A DNA stretch of 64,000 nucleotides from Agromyces sp. S2-1-8 (GCF_021129215.1 NZ_JAJOLP010000001.1:3100001-3164000), one strand, 5' to 3'; positions 18,236-26,923 are shown, numbered from the stretch's first letter. Notes: generated by a model from the letters alone, not told the origin. Translations and numbers: made by a program.

Positions 18236-19039
18236 TCAGGCTCCTTCCGGCATCTCGCGCGATGCCGCCTTCTCGACCGACACCGTCCGGCGTTCGATCC
18301 GCTTCTCGATCTCGGGGCCGACCACGACCACACGGTCGACGTACACGCCGGGCAGGTGCACGGCGTCAGGATCGATGTCGCCGGGCTCGACGAGCTCCTC
18401 GACCTGGGCGATGCAGATGCGCCCGGCCATCGCCGCGAGCGGCGAGAAGTTCCGCGCCGACTTGTCGAAGACGAGGTTGCCGAACCGGTCGGCCTTCAGC
18501 GCGTGCACGAGCGAGAAGTCCGTCGTGATCGCCTCCTCCATGACGAACTCGCGGGGCTCCCCCGCGACCTCGAAGGTCTGCACGGGCTTCGGCGGACTCG
18601 CGACGGCGACGGTGCCGTCGGCGTGATAGCGCCGCGGCAGGCCGCCCTCGGCGACCTGCGTGCCGACGCCGGTCTGCGTGAAGAACGCGGCGATGCCGCT
18701 GCCCCCCGCCCGCAGCTTCTCGGCGAGCGTGCCCTGCGGGGTCAGCTCGAGCTCGAGCTCGCCCGAGAGGTACTGCCGCTCGAACTCCTTGTTCTCGCCG
18801 ACGTACGAGGAGGTCATCTTGGCGATGCGCTGCTTCGCGAGCAGCACGCCGAGCCCCCAATCGTCGACGCCGCAGTTGTTCGAGACGACGGAGAGCCCGT
18901 CGACCCCTGCGTCCAGCAGGGCCTGGATCAGCACCATCGGGATGCCGCAGAGCCCGAACCCGCCGACGGCGAGACTGGCTCCTGAGGGGATGTCGGCGAC
19001 CGCTTCTTGGGCGGACCCGACGACTTTGTCGAGTGTCAC
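18236..19039 (-). CDS. scoA: 3-oxoacid CoA-transferase-type subunit A
   Basis: A 267-residue alpha subunit of a family I CoA-transferase, recognised by AVGGFGLCGIPMVLIQAL, VSNNCGVDDWGLGVLL and the KMTSSYVGEN segment typical of ScoA/AtoD/PcaI. The start is GTG at 19039, overlapping the stop of the preceding hydrolase (GTGA), which indicates translational coupling. With subunit B it would activate acetoacetate to acetoacetyl-CoA, the substrate of the thiolase encoded at 25,616. The last 20 residues are variable and charged. Confidence 0.88.
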   Translation of the reverse strand: MTLDKVVGSAQEAVADIPSGASLAVGGFGLCGIPMVLIQALLDAGVDGLSVVSNNCGVDDWGLGVLLAKQRIAKMTSSYVGENKEFERQYLSGELELELTPQGTLAEKLRAGGSGIAAFFTQTGVGTQVAEGGLPRRYHADGTVAVASPPKPVQTFEVAGEPREFVMEEAITTDFSLVHALKADRFGNLVFDKSARNFSPLAAMAGRICIAQVEELVEPGDIDPDAVHLPGVYVDRVVVVGPEIEKRIERRTVSVEKAASREMPEGA

Positions 19040-19935
19040 GATGCACCTTCCTGTGTCTCCGCGGCCTGGATGCGGGTGCGGATCACATCGATCACGCTAC
19101 CGGTGCCGAGGGCCGTCATGAGGATCGTGTAGTGGTTGACGTCGTCGACCTCGTGGACGACGAGCTGCGGGAGCCGTTCCGTCGCCGCAGCGACGAGCGG
19201 CGCGGCGTACAGGGGCGCGCCGTCCAGCAGGCCCCGCGGCGCCCTGAGGAAGTCGACCGGACCGGGCAGCGCGGCGAGCGCCTCGGCGTACCCCGCCGAC
19301 CCGTCGAGTTCGAGCGCGTCGACGGCGACCGCATCGGCATTCGCCGCGCTGCGCAGTGCCGGCGGCTCCCCTTCGAGGTCGTAGTCGACGTACGCCTCGA
19401 TCGCGTCGCTCCAGTACGGACCCATCGCGGGATGGCGCCGCCAGAACGCGAGGTACGCCGCCCGGTCGGGGAACGTCATCGCCAGCCGCTCGAGCGCCGG
19501 GCCGAGCAGGAGCGCCGGCAGGTCCTCGGGCGCGACGCCCGCGGGCGCCGGGATCGGCAGTCCGCCGTCGACGAGGACGATGCCCGCGACGCGGTCGGGG
19601 TGGCGCTCGGCGAGGCGCACGGTGACGAACGCGCCCATCGAGTGCCCGACGACGAACGCGCGCGGGACGCCGAGCGCGTCGAGCACGCCCGCGAGATCGT
19701 CGGCGTGCTGCTCGAGTCCGTACGGCGCAGGCAGCCGGTTGCTGCGACCGCGACCGCGCAGGTCGGGGGCGATCACCCGGCGGTCGGGCAGGCCGTCGGC
19801 GAGCAGGTCCCATGCGCGATGGCTGGCGGTGATGCCGTGCACCGCGAGGATCGGCAGCCCCGAGGCATCCTCGTGCCACTGGCCGCCCGCGAGCGCGCCG
19901 CCCGCGACCGCGGCGGTGAAGGCGGCGCCTGTCAT
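19036..19935 (-). CDS. Alpha/beta hydrolase within the hydroxybutyrate-type operon
   Basis: A 299-residue serine hydrolase with VHGITASHRAW (oxyanion region), DLRGRGRSN, nucleophile elbow VVGHSMGAF and a C-terminal His in VDDVNHYTILM. Start ATG at 19935 overlaps the dehydrogenase stop (ATGA) and its own stop overlaps the CoA-transferase start, so it is embedded in the operon. It lacks a signal peptide. It resembles lactonase/esterase-type hydrolases; in context it may hydrolyse a 3-hydroxybutyrate ester, dimer or lactone after import. The substrate is inference from neighbours only. Confidence 0.85.
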   Translation of the reverse strand: MTGAAFTAAVAGGALAGGQWHEDASGLPILAVHGITASHRAWDLLADGLPDRRVIAPDLRGRGRSNRLPAPYGLEQHADDLAGVLDALGVPRAFVVGHSMGAFVTVRLAERHPDRVAGIVLVDGGLPIPAPAGVAPEDLPALLLGPALERLAMTFPDRAAYLAFWRRHPAMGPYWSDAIEAYVDYDLEGEPPALRSAANADAVAVDALELDGSAGYAEALAALPGPVDFLRAPRGLLDGAPLYAAPLVAAATERLPQLVVHEVDDVNHYTILMTALGTGSVIDVIRTRIQAAETQEGAS

Positions 19936-20678
19936 CGTGCGCTCCATCCGCCGTCCATCGTGTAGCTCGCTCCCGTCACCATGCCCGCGTCGGGCCCCGC
20001 GAGCCAGAGCGCGAGGCTCGCCACCTCGGCGGGCTCCACGAGCCGCTTGACGGCCGACTCGGTGAGCATGATCTTCGGCAGCACCTCCTCCTCGGTGATG
20101 CCGTGCAGCCGCGCCTGGTCGGCGATCTGCTTCTCGACGAGCGGCGTGCGCACGTAGCCGGGGTCGATGCAGTTCGACGTGACGCCGTGCGAGCCGCCCT
20201 CGAGCGCGGTGACCTTCGAGAGCCCCTCGAGCCCGTGCTTGGCGGCCACGTAGGCCGACTTGAACGGCGACGCCCGCAGGCCGTGCACGCTCGAGAGGTT
20301 GATGACCCGTCCGAAGCCCCGCTCGTACATGCCGGGCAGCGCGGCGCGGATGAGCAGGAACGGCGACTCGAGCATGAGCCGGAGGATGAACGAGAACCGC
20401 TCGGGCTCGAACTCCTCGATCGGGCGGACGTGCTGGATGCCCGCGTTGTTGACGAGGATGTCGGCTTCGAGCGAGAGGCCGGCGAGCGCCGCGGTGTCGG
20501 CGAGGTCGACCGCCCACGACTCGCCGCCGAGCTCGTCCGCGAGCGCGGCGGCGGCGTCGGCGTCGAGGTCGGCGATCACGACGTGCGCACCCGCGCTCGC
20601 GAACGCACGCGCGCAGGCGGCGCCGATGCCGCTCGCTCCCCCGGTGACGACGGCGCGTCGCCCAGTGAGATCGGTCAC
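19932..20678 (-). CDS. 3-hydroxybutyrate dehydrogenase-like short-chain dehydrogenase
   Basis: A 248-residue NAD(P)-binding SDR: TGGASGIGAACARA (cofactor glycines), NNAGIQHV, catalytic Ser-Tyr-Lys in NLSSVHGLRASPFKSAYVAAKHG. The GIQHVRPIEEF and SPFKSAYVAAKHGLEGLSK segments and the CIDPGYVRTPLVEKQI loop resemble bacterial D-3-hydroxybutyrate dehydrogenases, which oxidise 3-hydroxybutyrate to acetoacetate. The GTG at 20678 is chosen for its strong AAGGAGG site. It starts the enzyme part of the operon, about 60 bp after livM, with a small hairpin in that gap. The following CoA-transferase and the divergent thiolase complete the route to acetyl-CoA. Confidence 0.85.
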   Translation of the reverse strand: MTDLTGRRAVVTGGASGIGAACARAFASAGAHVVIADLDADAAAALADELGGESWAVDLADTAALAGLSLEADILVNNAGIQHVRPIEEFEPERFSFILRLMLESPFLLIRAALPGMYERGFGRVINLSSVHGLRASPFKSAYVAAKHGLEGLSKVTALEGGSHGVTSNCIDPGYVRTPLVEKQIADQARLHGITEEEVLPKIMLTESAVKRLVEPAEVASLALWLAGPDAGMVTGASYTMDGGWSAR

Positions 20679-20693
20679 GTTTCCTCCTTGTCG

Positions 20694-20711
20694 GCCGCGC
20701 TCCCGCGCGGC
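20694..20711 (-). other. Intra-operon hairpin between transporter and enzyme genes
   Basis: A 7-bp GC stem (GCCGCGC at 20694-20700, GCGCGGC at 20705-20711) with loop TCCC lies in the only sizeable gap of the operon, between livM and the dehydrogenase. It may be a partial terminator or mRNA-processing stop that sets transporter/enzyme ratio. Inference from position. Confidence 0.35.
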
Positions 20712-20739
20712 GTCGTGGGTCTGGTGGGATGTCTCGTGC

Positions 20740-21849
20740 TCACGCATCGGTCGCCTCCTCCGCCTCGAGCGGATGCCGGACGCGGCCCGACCGGATGCGC
20801 TGCGGCAGGCCCGCGATGCCGCCCGGCAGGAACAGCACGACGAGGACGAACAACGTGCCGAGGATGAACAGCGGCTCGCTGAGCGGCACCCGCAGCACGG
20901 CGGGCAGGCCGGCGACGGCGTCGGAACCGGCGAGCGCGGTGAGCCGCTGGTCGAGGATCGTGTAGACGATGCCGCCCACGATCGCGCCCCAGCGGTACCC
21001 GACTCCGCCGAGCACGACGATGACGAGCAGCGTGAGCGTGAAGTCGGCGGTCGCGATGCGCGGCGACGCGCCCGACTGCAGCAGCAGGTAGGCCATGCCG
21101 ACGACGACGGCGAGCACCGAGGCCACGACGAACACGAGGAGCTTCACGGTGTAGGGGCGGAGGCCCAGCACGCGCACGCGCAGTTCGTTCTCGCGCGTCG
21201 CAGCGGCGACGTGCCCGGCGCGACTCCGCTCGACCCACAGCACGACGAGGTACACGACGACGAGCACCGCGAGCGCGAGCCAGTAGAGGTTGCGGGTGTT
21301 CACCACGCCGACGAGCGCGCTGGGCACGTGCTCGATGTCGAGCGACAGCCCTTCGTCGCCGCCCGTCGCCCCGCCGGGGTTGCGGCGGATGAGCACCGAG
21401 CCGGCCTGGGCGAACGCGAGGGTCACCATCGCGAACGAGATGCCGGTGACCCGCAGGGCGAGCGCGCCGACGGTCATCGCGAGGACGAGCCCGCCGACGA
21501 GCGTCACGAGGATCGACACGACGAAGATGAGGTCGCCGGGCCACTCGGGCGGTGCGAACGCCTCGAGCGTCATGCCGAGGCCGTACGCGCCCGCGGCGAA
21601 GAAGAGCGCGTGCCCGAACGACAACAGGCCGGCGAGGCCGAACATCATGCGGTAGCCGAGGGCGAGTGCGGCGATGAGCATCGCGTAGGCGAGGAGCTGC
21701 AGGGTGCCCGGGGTGTAGGTGGGGCCGGGCAGGACGCCCGGGACGTCGATCGCGAGCAGCGGCAGCACGGCGAGCCCCACGACGGCGAGCACGCCGCCGA
21801 TCACCGGCAGGAGGGCCGTGTTCTGCCAACGGGTCCGTCTCGACATCAT
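20740..21849 (-). CDS. livM: LIV-type ABC transporter permease LivM
   Basis: A 369-residue inner-membrane permease of the branched-chain amino-acid type ABC family. It has about nine hydrophobic helices and the LivM cytoplasmic loop (GYRMMFGLAGLLSFGHALFFAAGAYG; later ALRVTGISFAMVTLAFAQ), which docks on the ATPases. The start ATG at 21849 overlaps the livH stop (ATGA). The C-terminus (FLPGGIAGLPQRI) is family-typical. Operon context suggests the cargo may be a short hydroxy- or oxo-acid or its amide/ester rather than Leu/Ile/Val. Confidence 0.92.
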   Translation of the reverse strand: MMSRRTRWQNTALLPVIGGVLAVVGLAVLPLLAIDVPGVLPGPTYTPGTLQLLAYAMLIAALALGYRMMFGLAGLLSFGHALFFAAGAYGLGMTLEAFAPPEWPGDLIFVVSILVTLVGGLVLAMTVGALALRVTGISFAMVTLAFAQAGSVLIRRNPGGATGGDEGLSLDIEHVPSALVGVVNTRNLYWLALAVLVVVYLVVLWVERSRAGHVAAATRENELRVRVLGLRPYTVKLLVFVVASVLAVVVGMAYLLLQSGASPRIATADFTLTLLVIVVLGGVGYRWGAIVGGIVYTILDQRLTALAGSDAVAGLPAVLRVPLSEPLFILGTLFVLVVLFLPGGIAGLPQRIRSGRVRHPLEAEEATDA

Positions 21850-22721
21850 GCGACCTTCCCCATGAGCCCACGCGGGCGGATGAGCAGCACCACGGCGAGC
21901 GCGACGACGACGACGAGGTCGCCGGTGCCGCCGAGGTAGAAGTTGGCGAACTGCTGCAGCACGGCGACGAGCACCGAGGCGACGGCCGCGCCCGTGAGCG
22001 ATCCGAGCCCGCCGATGACCGTCACGATGAACGCGAAGATGAGCAGCACGCTGCCGAGGTGGGCCGACACGTAGCCGTAGTAGACCGAGGCGAGCACCCC
22101 GCCGAGTCCGGCTGCGGCGCCCCCGATCGCGAAGACGAGCGTGAACGACCGCCGCACGTCGATGCCGAGCGCCGACACCATCTGCCGGTTCTCCACGCCG
22201 GCCCGGATGATGAGGCCGTAGCGGGTGCGGTGCAGGAAGAGCACGATGCCGCCGAGCACGACCAGGGCGCACGCGATGAGCAGGAACCGGTCGTTCGGGA
22301 TCCTCGCGCCGAGGATCTCGGTCGTCTCCGTGAGCCATTCGGGCTTCGCGGTGTAGATCGGGTCGGTGCCCCAGATGCCCTCGAAGAGGGCGACGGCGGC
22401 GAGCGAGAGCCCGACGGTGACGAGCGCCTGCTCGATGTGCCGCTCGTAGAGCCGCCGGATCAGGAAGTACTCGGTGAGGGCCGCGACGAGCGCGCCGACG
22501 GCCATGCCGACCAGCGCAGAGACGGCGAGTCCCCACCATGTTCCGTCGGAGACCCTCCGCCCGGCCTCCCAGCCGAGGAACGCGGAGATCGTGAGGAACG
22601 CGCCGTGCGCGAAGTTCAGGACGCCCATGAGCCCGTAGATGAGCGAGAGCCCGCTCGCGACGAGGAAGTACAGGGCCCCGAGTCCGAGGCCGGTGATGAC
22701 GAGGAGGACGACGGTGCTCAT
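21846..22721 (-). CDS. livH: LIV-type ABC transporter permease LivH
   Basis: A 291-residue permease with about eight transmembrane helices. LSLIYGLMGVLNFAHGAFLTISAFLGW at the N-terminus is the hallmark of LivH, and RRSFTLVFAIGGAAAGLGGVLASV is the conserved coupling segment. The start ATG at 22721 overlaps the stop of the LivF gene by one base. It pairs with LivM to form the membrane channel. Confidence 0.92.
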   Translation of the reverse strand: MSTVVLLVITGLGLGALYFLVASGLSLIYGLMGVLNFAHGAFLTISAFLGWEAGRRVSDGTWWGLAVSALVGMAVGALVAALTEYFLIRRLYERHIEQALVTVGLSLAAVALFEGIWGTDPIYTAKPEWLTETTEILGARIPNDRFLLIACALVVLGGIVLFLHRTRYGLIIRAGVENRQMVSALGIDVRRSFTLVFAIGGAAAGLGGVLASVYYGYVSAHLGSVLLIFAFIVTVIGGLGSLTGAAVASVLVAVLQQFANFYLGGTGDLVVVVALAVVLLIRPRGLMGKVA

Positions 22722-23434
22722 CAGGCGGCCTCGCTCGCGTCGTGCACCCCGAGGTGGCGCTGCACGAGCGCCTCGTCGTCGAGGAACTCGTGCGCCGTGC
22801 CTGTGAACACGACCGTGCCGCCCGAGAGCACGACGACGCGCTCGGCGAGCCGGCGGATCACGTGGAGGTTCTGCTCGACGAGGAGGATCGGCACCGTCTC
22901 GGCCGCCGTCGCGAGGGCCGCGGCGACCTCGTCGACGATGCGCGGCGCGAGCCCTTTCGTGGGCTCGTCGACGAGCAGCAGCCGGTTGTCGTTCACGAGG
23001 GCCCGGGCGAGCGAGACCATCTGCTGCTGCCCGCCCGAGAGGGTGCCCGCGCGCTGCGCGCGGCGCTCGACGAGGTCGGGGAAGAGCCGCTCGACCAGTT
23101 CGCGCCGCGGTGCCGCGTCGCGCTCGGCGAGCCGGAGGTTCTCGGCCACCGTGAGGCCGCCGAACACCTCGCGGTCCTCGGGCACGTAGCCCACGCCGCG
23201 CTGCACGATGCGATGGGTCGGAAGGCCGTCGATGCGCTCCCCCGCGAGTCGGACCTCGCCCGAACGCTCGATGAGGCCGAGCACCGACTTCACGGTCGAC
23301 GTCTTGCCGACGCCGTTGCGCCCGAGGAGGGCGGTGACCCCGGTCGCGGGCACCTCGAACGTGACGTCCTCGATGACCTGCTGCCCGGCGATGCGCCCGG
23401 TGAGGCCGCGGACGTCGAGGATCGACTCGGTCAC
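22721..23434 (-). CDS. livF: LIV-type ABC transporter ATP-binding protein LivF
   Basis: A 237-residue ATPase: Walker A GRNGVGKTS, signature TLSGGQQQMVSLARAL, Walker B RLLLVDEPTKGLAPRIV, H-loop at LLVEQNLHV. The size and the LSGGQQQM signature match LivF rather than LivG. Its GTG start at 23434 overlaps the livG stop. It powers import through LivHM. Confidence 0.93.
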   Translation of the reverse strand: MTESILDVRGLTGRIAGQQVIEDVTFEVPATGVTALLGRNGVGKTSTVKSVLGLIERSGEVRLAGERIDGLPTHRIVQRGVGYVPEDREVFGGLTVAENLRLAERDAAPRRELVERLFPDLVERRAQRAGTLSGGQQQMVSLARALVNDNRLLLVDEPTKGLAPRIVDEVAAALATAAETVPILLVEQNLHVIRRLAERVVVLSGGTVVFTGTAHEFLDDEALVQRHLGVHDASEAA

Positions 23435-24189
23435 ATCGCCTCCCCGAGGTAGGCGGACTGCACGGTGGGGTTCGCCATGACGGCCTCCGGGGTGTCGACG
23501 GCGAGCAGTTCGCCGTGGTGCATGACCGCGACGCGGTCGACGAGGCCGAGCACGACCTCCATGTGGTGCTCGACCATGAGCACGGTGCGCCCGCCGCGGT
23601 GCAGCCGGCGGATGACCTCGGTGATCGCGGGGACGTCGCCGGAGGCGACGCCGGCCATCGGCTCGTCGAGCAGGATCGCCTTCGGGTCCTGCGCGAGGAG
23701 CATCGCGATCTCGACCTTGCGCTTCTCGCCGTGGGCGAGACCCGACGCCTCGGCGTCGGCGCGGTGCGCGAGGCCGACCTCCTCGAGGCAGTCGAGGGCG
23801 CGCGTCGTCGCCGCGTCGCCTGCGCGCGGGATGCGCACGAGGCTCGTGGCGCCGCCGAGGCGGGCCTGCGCGGCGAGCCGCACGTTCTCGAGCACGCTGA
23901 GCTCGGGGAAGAGGCTCGAGGTCTGGAAGGTGCGGCCGAGCCCGGCCGTGGCTCGTCGGTGGACGGGCTCGCGGGTGACGTCGACGCCGTCCAGGACCAC
24001 CCGCCCGGCGGTGGGGCGGACGACGCCCGAGACGACGTTGAAGAGCGTCGTCTTGCCGGCGCCGTTCGGCCCGATCACCCCGAGCATCTGGCCCGCGGGC
24101 ACCTCGAGCGAGACCCCCTCGAGGATGCGGGCCCCGCCGATGCGGAGCCCGATCCCCTCGAGTGCGAGCATCGCGTGGTCGCTCGTCAT
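23431..24189 (-). CDS. livG: LIV-type ABC transporter ATP-binding protein LivG
   Basis: A 252-residue ATPase with Walker A GPNGAGKTTLFNVVSG, Q-loop GRTFQTSSLFPELSVLENV, signature LAHGEKRKVEIAMLLAQ (the LSxGxxR motif reads LAHGEKR, as in LivG proteins), Walker B KAILLDEPMAGV and H-loop MVEHHMEVV. The C-terminal HGELLAVDTPEAVMANPTVQSAYLG is typical. It follows the binding-protein gene by 4 bp. Confidence 0.93.
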   Translation of the reverse strand: MTSDHAMLALEGIGLRIGGARILEGVSLEVPAGQMLGVIGPNGAGKTTLFNVVSGVVRPTAGRVVLDGVDVTREPVHRRATAGLGRTFQTSSLFPELSVLENVRLAAQARLGGATSLVRIPRAGDAATTRALDCLEEVGLAHRADAEASGLAHGEKRKVEIAMLLAQDPKAILLDEPMAGVASGDVPAITEVIRRLHRGGRTVLMVEHHMEVVLGLVDRVAVMHHGELLAVDTPEAVMANPTVQSAYLGEAM

Positions 24190-24193
24190 GCGG

Positions 24194-25393
24194 TCACTCG
24201 CCGGCGACGGGCGGGGCGACCGTCTCGGCGTCGACGGTGTCGACGAGCTCGGGCACCCAGGCGTCGCCGTCCTGCACGAGCTTCGCCTGGTACATCGGCT
24301 GGATCATCGCGTGGTCCTCCTCGCGGACGGTGATCTCGCCCTTGACCGAGTCGAACGTCCAGCCCTCGAGCGCGTCGACCATGCCGTCGACGCTGTCGCC
24401 GCCCTCGCGGACCGCCTGCACGAGCATCTGCGCGGCGACGAAGCCGTCGGGCGAGAACAGGTCGGGCGTCGCTCCGGCCTCGTCGAGGTGCTCGATCATG
24501 GCGGTCTCGACGTCGGTGCCCGACGCGCCGGCGAAGTAGTGGTTGAGGAACGAGATGTCGCTCGAGGCATCCCCGTAGGCACCGTAGGTCGCGACGTCGC
24601 CGAGGCCGGTCACGACGGGCGCGGCGTCGAAGACGCCCTGCTGGGCGAGTGCCGTCCACATCGCGCCCGACGAGGCGCCGGCCCACGCGACGAAGACGAG
24701 GTCGGGCGAGGCGGCGACGAGCTGCTGGGCGAAGGGCGTGAACTCGGTGGCGTCCTCGGCGACGAGCACGCCCTCGACCGTCGCGCCCTGGCCGCCGAGC
24801 ACCGCCTGCACCCCTGCGAGGTTGCCCTGGCCGAACGCGTTGTCCTGCGCGAACACGACGACCTTCTTGCCGGCCGGGTCGCCGATGAAGGTGCCGGCCG
24901 TCGCGACGTCCTGGTAGGTCTGCCGGCCGGAGCGGAAGGTGTAGTCGTTGACACCGGTGATCGCGTCGGCCGCGGCGGGGCCCGAGATGTAGAGGATCTT
25001 GTTCTGCTCGGCCTGCTCGGCGAGCGCGGTCGCGATGCCCGAGACGACGGTGCCTGCGATGATCTGCGTGCCCTGGCCGATGACGTCCTTCGCGAGCGAG
25101 ACGGCCGTGTCGGGGTTGCCCTGGTCGTCGAGCCACTCGATGTCGAGCTCGCGCCCGTCGACGGCGCCCGTGCCGTCGGTGGCGTAGTCGAGGCCGGCCT
25201 CGAAGCCCTCGGTGTAGGCCTCGCCGTAGGCGGCGAGCGGACCCGACTGGCTCGTGATCATCGCGACCTTCACGGGAGCTGCGTCGCCCGACGCATCGCC
25301 TCCGCCCGCGGTGGCGGTCGGTGCGCAACCGACCAGGGCGATGGATGCGGCGGCGATGACGGCCGTCGCGAGATACCTCTTCGTAACCCGCAT
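24194..25393 (-). CDS. LIV-type ABC transporter substrate-binding lipoprotein
   Basis: A 399-residue lipoprotein: signal peptide with lipobox ALVGC near residue 23, then the periplasmic-binding fold type I of the LivK/amide-receptor family (VKVAMITSQSGPLAAYGEAYTEGFEAGLDYA; KDVIGQGTQIIAGTVVSGIATALAEQAEQ; VVVFAQDNAFGQGN). It delivers the cargo to LivHMFG. First gene of a ten-gene operon; a palindromic candidate operator lies about 125-146 bp upstream. The ligand is unknown; its operon links it to 3-hydroxybutyrate/acetoacetate metabolism rather than amino acids. Confidence 0.9.
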   Translation of the reverse strand: MRVTKRYLATAVIAAASIALVGCAPTATAGGGDASGDAAPVKVAMITSQSGPLAAYGEAYTEGFEAGLDYATDGTGAVDGRELDIEWLDDQGNPDTAVSLAKDVIGQGTQIIAGTVVSGIATALAEQAEQNKILYISGPAAADAITGVNDYTFRSGRQTYQDVATAGTFIGDPAGKKVVVFAQDNAFGQGNLAGVQAVLGGQGATVEGVLVAEDATEFTPFAQQLVAASPDLVFVAWAGASSGAMWTALAQQGVFDAAPVVTGLGDVATYGAYGDASSDISFLNHYFAGASGTDVETAMIEHLDEAGATPDLFSPDGFVAAQMLVQAVREGGDSVDGMVDALEGWTFDSVKGEITVREEDHAMIQPMYQAKLVQDGDAWVPELVDTVDAETVAPPVAGE

Positions 25394-25517
25394 GGTGTGT
25401 GTGCCTCTCAACGGTGAACGGCTGTGGTGACGGCCCCGCGACAGGTGCGGCGCCCGGATTGCGCTCCCCAGTATTCGATGCGCACGCCTGCAGCGTCGAT
25501 GCCGAGAATCGCAGCCT

Positions 25518-25539
25518 CGATGTGCAGTTCTGCACATCG
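25518..25539. promoter_or_regulatory. 22-bp perfect palindrome, candidate operator between livK and thiolase genes
   Basis: Arms CGATGTGCAG and CTGCACATCG flank a TT spacer, giving a perfect 10-2-10 inverted repeat. It lies in the 222-bp divergent region between the ten-gene liv/catabolic operon and the thiolase gene, about 30 bp upstream of the thiolase -10 element. Position and symmetry fit a dimeric repressor or activator controlling both directions. No regulator gene is adjacent. Confidence 0.6.
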
Positions 25540-25570
25540 CCCGAGCGGCGGCGGCCCCGCCCGGGGAACC

Positions 25571-25576
25571 TAGACT
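25571..25576 (+). promoter_or_regulatory. -10 element of the thiolase gene
   Basis: TAGACT at 25571-25576 would start transcription near 25583, giving a leader of about 33 nt that contains the AAGGAG ribosome-binding site. No good -35 match is seen, consistent with dependence on an activator. Confidence 0.45.
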
Positions 25577-25615
25577 GGAAGCACACCCCACCTGCTGACG
25601 AAGGAGTCACCCACC

Positions 25616-26800
25616 ATGAGCACGCCCGACGTCGTCATCATCGCCGGCGCCCGCACCCCGTTCGCCCGCATCAACGGCAACCTCGCCTCGCAGTCCGCCG
25701 TCGAGCTCGGAACCGTCGCGATCCGCGGCGCGCTCGAGCGGGCCGGCGTCTCCCCCGACGACGTCGACGCCGTCATCATGGGCCAGGTGCTGCAGGCCGG
25801 TGCGGGCCAGAACCCCGCCAAGCAGTCGGCCGTCGCTGCGGGCATCCCCTGGCGCGTGCCGGCCACGACCGTCAACAAGGTCTGCCTCTCGGGGCTCGTG
25901 GCCATCACCGATGCGGCGCGCCTCATCCGGCTCGGCGAGGCCGACGTCGTCGTGGCCGGCGGCCAGGAGTCCATGACGAACGCGCCGCACCTGCTGCCCG
26001 GCTCCCGGGCCGGCAAGACCTACGGCGACTGGACGATGGTCGACCACGCCGCGCACGACGGCCTCACCGACGCGTTCGACCACGAGTCGATGGGCGCCTC
26101 GACCGAGCGGGTCAACACGCGCTACGGCATCGAGCGTCCCGAGCAGGACGAGATCGCCGCCGCCTCGCACGCACGCGCCGGCGCCGCGCAGGCCTCTGGC
26201 GTCTTCGCCGACGAGATCGTCGCGGTCGAGATCCCGCAGCGCAAGGGCGACCCCGTGGTCGTCGCCGAAGACCAGGGCGTTCGCCCCGACTCGACCGTCG
26301 AGGTGCTCGCGAAGCTGCGTCCGGCGTTCGCCGCCGAGGGCACCATCACTGCGGGCAACTCCTCGCCGCTCTCCGACGGGGCCGCGGCGGTCGTCGTCGC
26401 GAGCCGCCAGTGGGCCGAGTCGCGGGGCCTCCCGTGGCTCGCGCTCGTGGGTTCGGCCGGCCAGGTCGCGGGGCCCGACAACTCGCTGCACTCGCAGCCG
26501 TCGAACGCGATCGCCGCCGCGCTCGAGAAGGGCGGGGTCGCGGCGAGCGACCTCGACCTCGTCGAGATCAACGAGGCCTTCGCCGCCGTGTCGCTGCAGT
26601 CGGCGCGCGACCTCGACCTCGACCTCGAACGGGTGAACGTGCACGGCGGCGCGATCGCCCTCGGACACCCGATCGGCGCCTCGGGCGCGCGACTCGCGCT
26701 GCACGCGGCGCTCGAGCTCTCCCGCCGCGGCGGCGGCAACGCCGCGGTCGCCCTCTGCGGCGGCGGCGGGCAGGGCGAGGCGCTCCTGCTCAGCCGCTGA
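25616..26800 (+). CDS. atoB: Acetyl-CoA C-acetyltransferase (thiolase II)
   Basis: Cleaves acetoacetyl-CoA with CoA to two acetyl-CoA, or condenses in reverse. The 394-residue length and all thiolase signatures are present: nucleophilic Cys90 in VNKVCLSGL, NEAFAAVSLQS, GHPIGASGARL and the late Cys in ALCGGGGQGEA. The ATG follows an AAGGAG site. It is transcribed divergently from the transporter/CoA-transferase operon and followed by a strong terminator. The biosynthetic-type (AtoB/PhaA) length fits short-chain substrates. It completes the predicted hydroxybutyrate-to-acetyl-CoA route. Confidence 0.94.
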   Translation: MSTPDVVIIAGARTPFARINGNLASQSAVELGTVAIRGALERAGVSPDDVDAVIMGQVLQAGAGQNPAKQSAVAAGIPWRVPATTVNKVCLSGLVAITDAARLIRLGEADVVVAGGQESMTNAPHLLPGSRAGKTYGDWTMVDHAAHDGLTDAFDHESMGASTERVNTRYGIERPEQDEIAAASHARAGAAQASGVFADEIVAVEIPQRKGDPVVVAEDQGVRPDSTVEVLAKLRPAFAAEGTITAGNSSPLSDGAAAVVVASRQWAESRGLPWLALVGSAGQVAGPDNSLHSQPSNAIAAALEKGGVAASDLDLVEINEAFAAVSLQSARDLDLDLERVNVHGGAIALGHPIGASGARLALHAALELSRRGGGNAAVALCGGGGQGEALLLSR

Positions 26801-26805
26801 CACGA

Positions 26806-26848
26806 TCGTGATGGATGCCTCGGCCCCGCGCCGAGGCATCCATCACGA
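26806..26848 (+). terminator. Terminator hairpin of the thiolase gene
   Basis: Perfect 18-bp arms (26806-26823 and 26831-26848) with a 7-base loop begin 6 bp after the thiolase stop codon. The core is GGATGCCTCGG and its complement, shared with other gene-end hairpins in the window. Confidence 0.75.
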
Positions 26849-26923
26849 CACCGTTTCAAGGGGATCGTCCAGCGCTGAGGACGATCCCGGCCGAATCGTC
26901 CTGACGAGCCTGCGAAATCCTGA

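Noticed and set aside
17591..19039. 3-oxoadipate CoA-transferase (PcaIJ) in a beta-ketoadipate pathway
   Set aside because: Motifs overlap between families, but no other protocatechuate or catechol genes are present, while a hydroxybutyrate dehydrogenase-like SDR and short-chain thiolase are. Kept as a lesser alternative.
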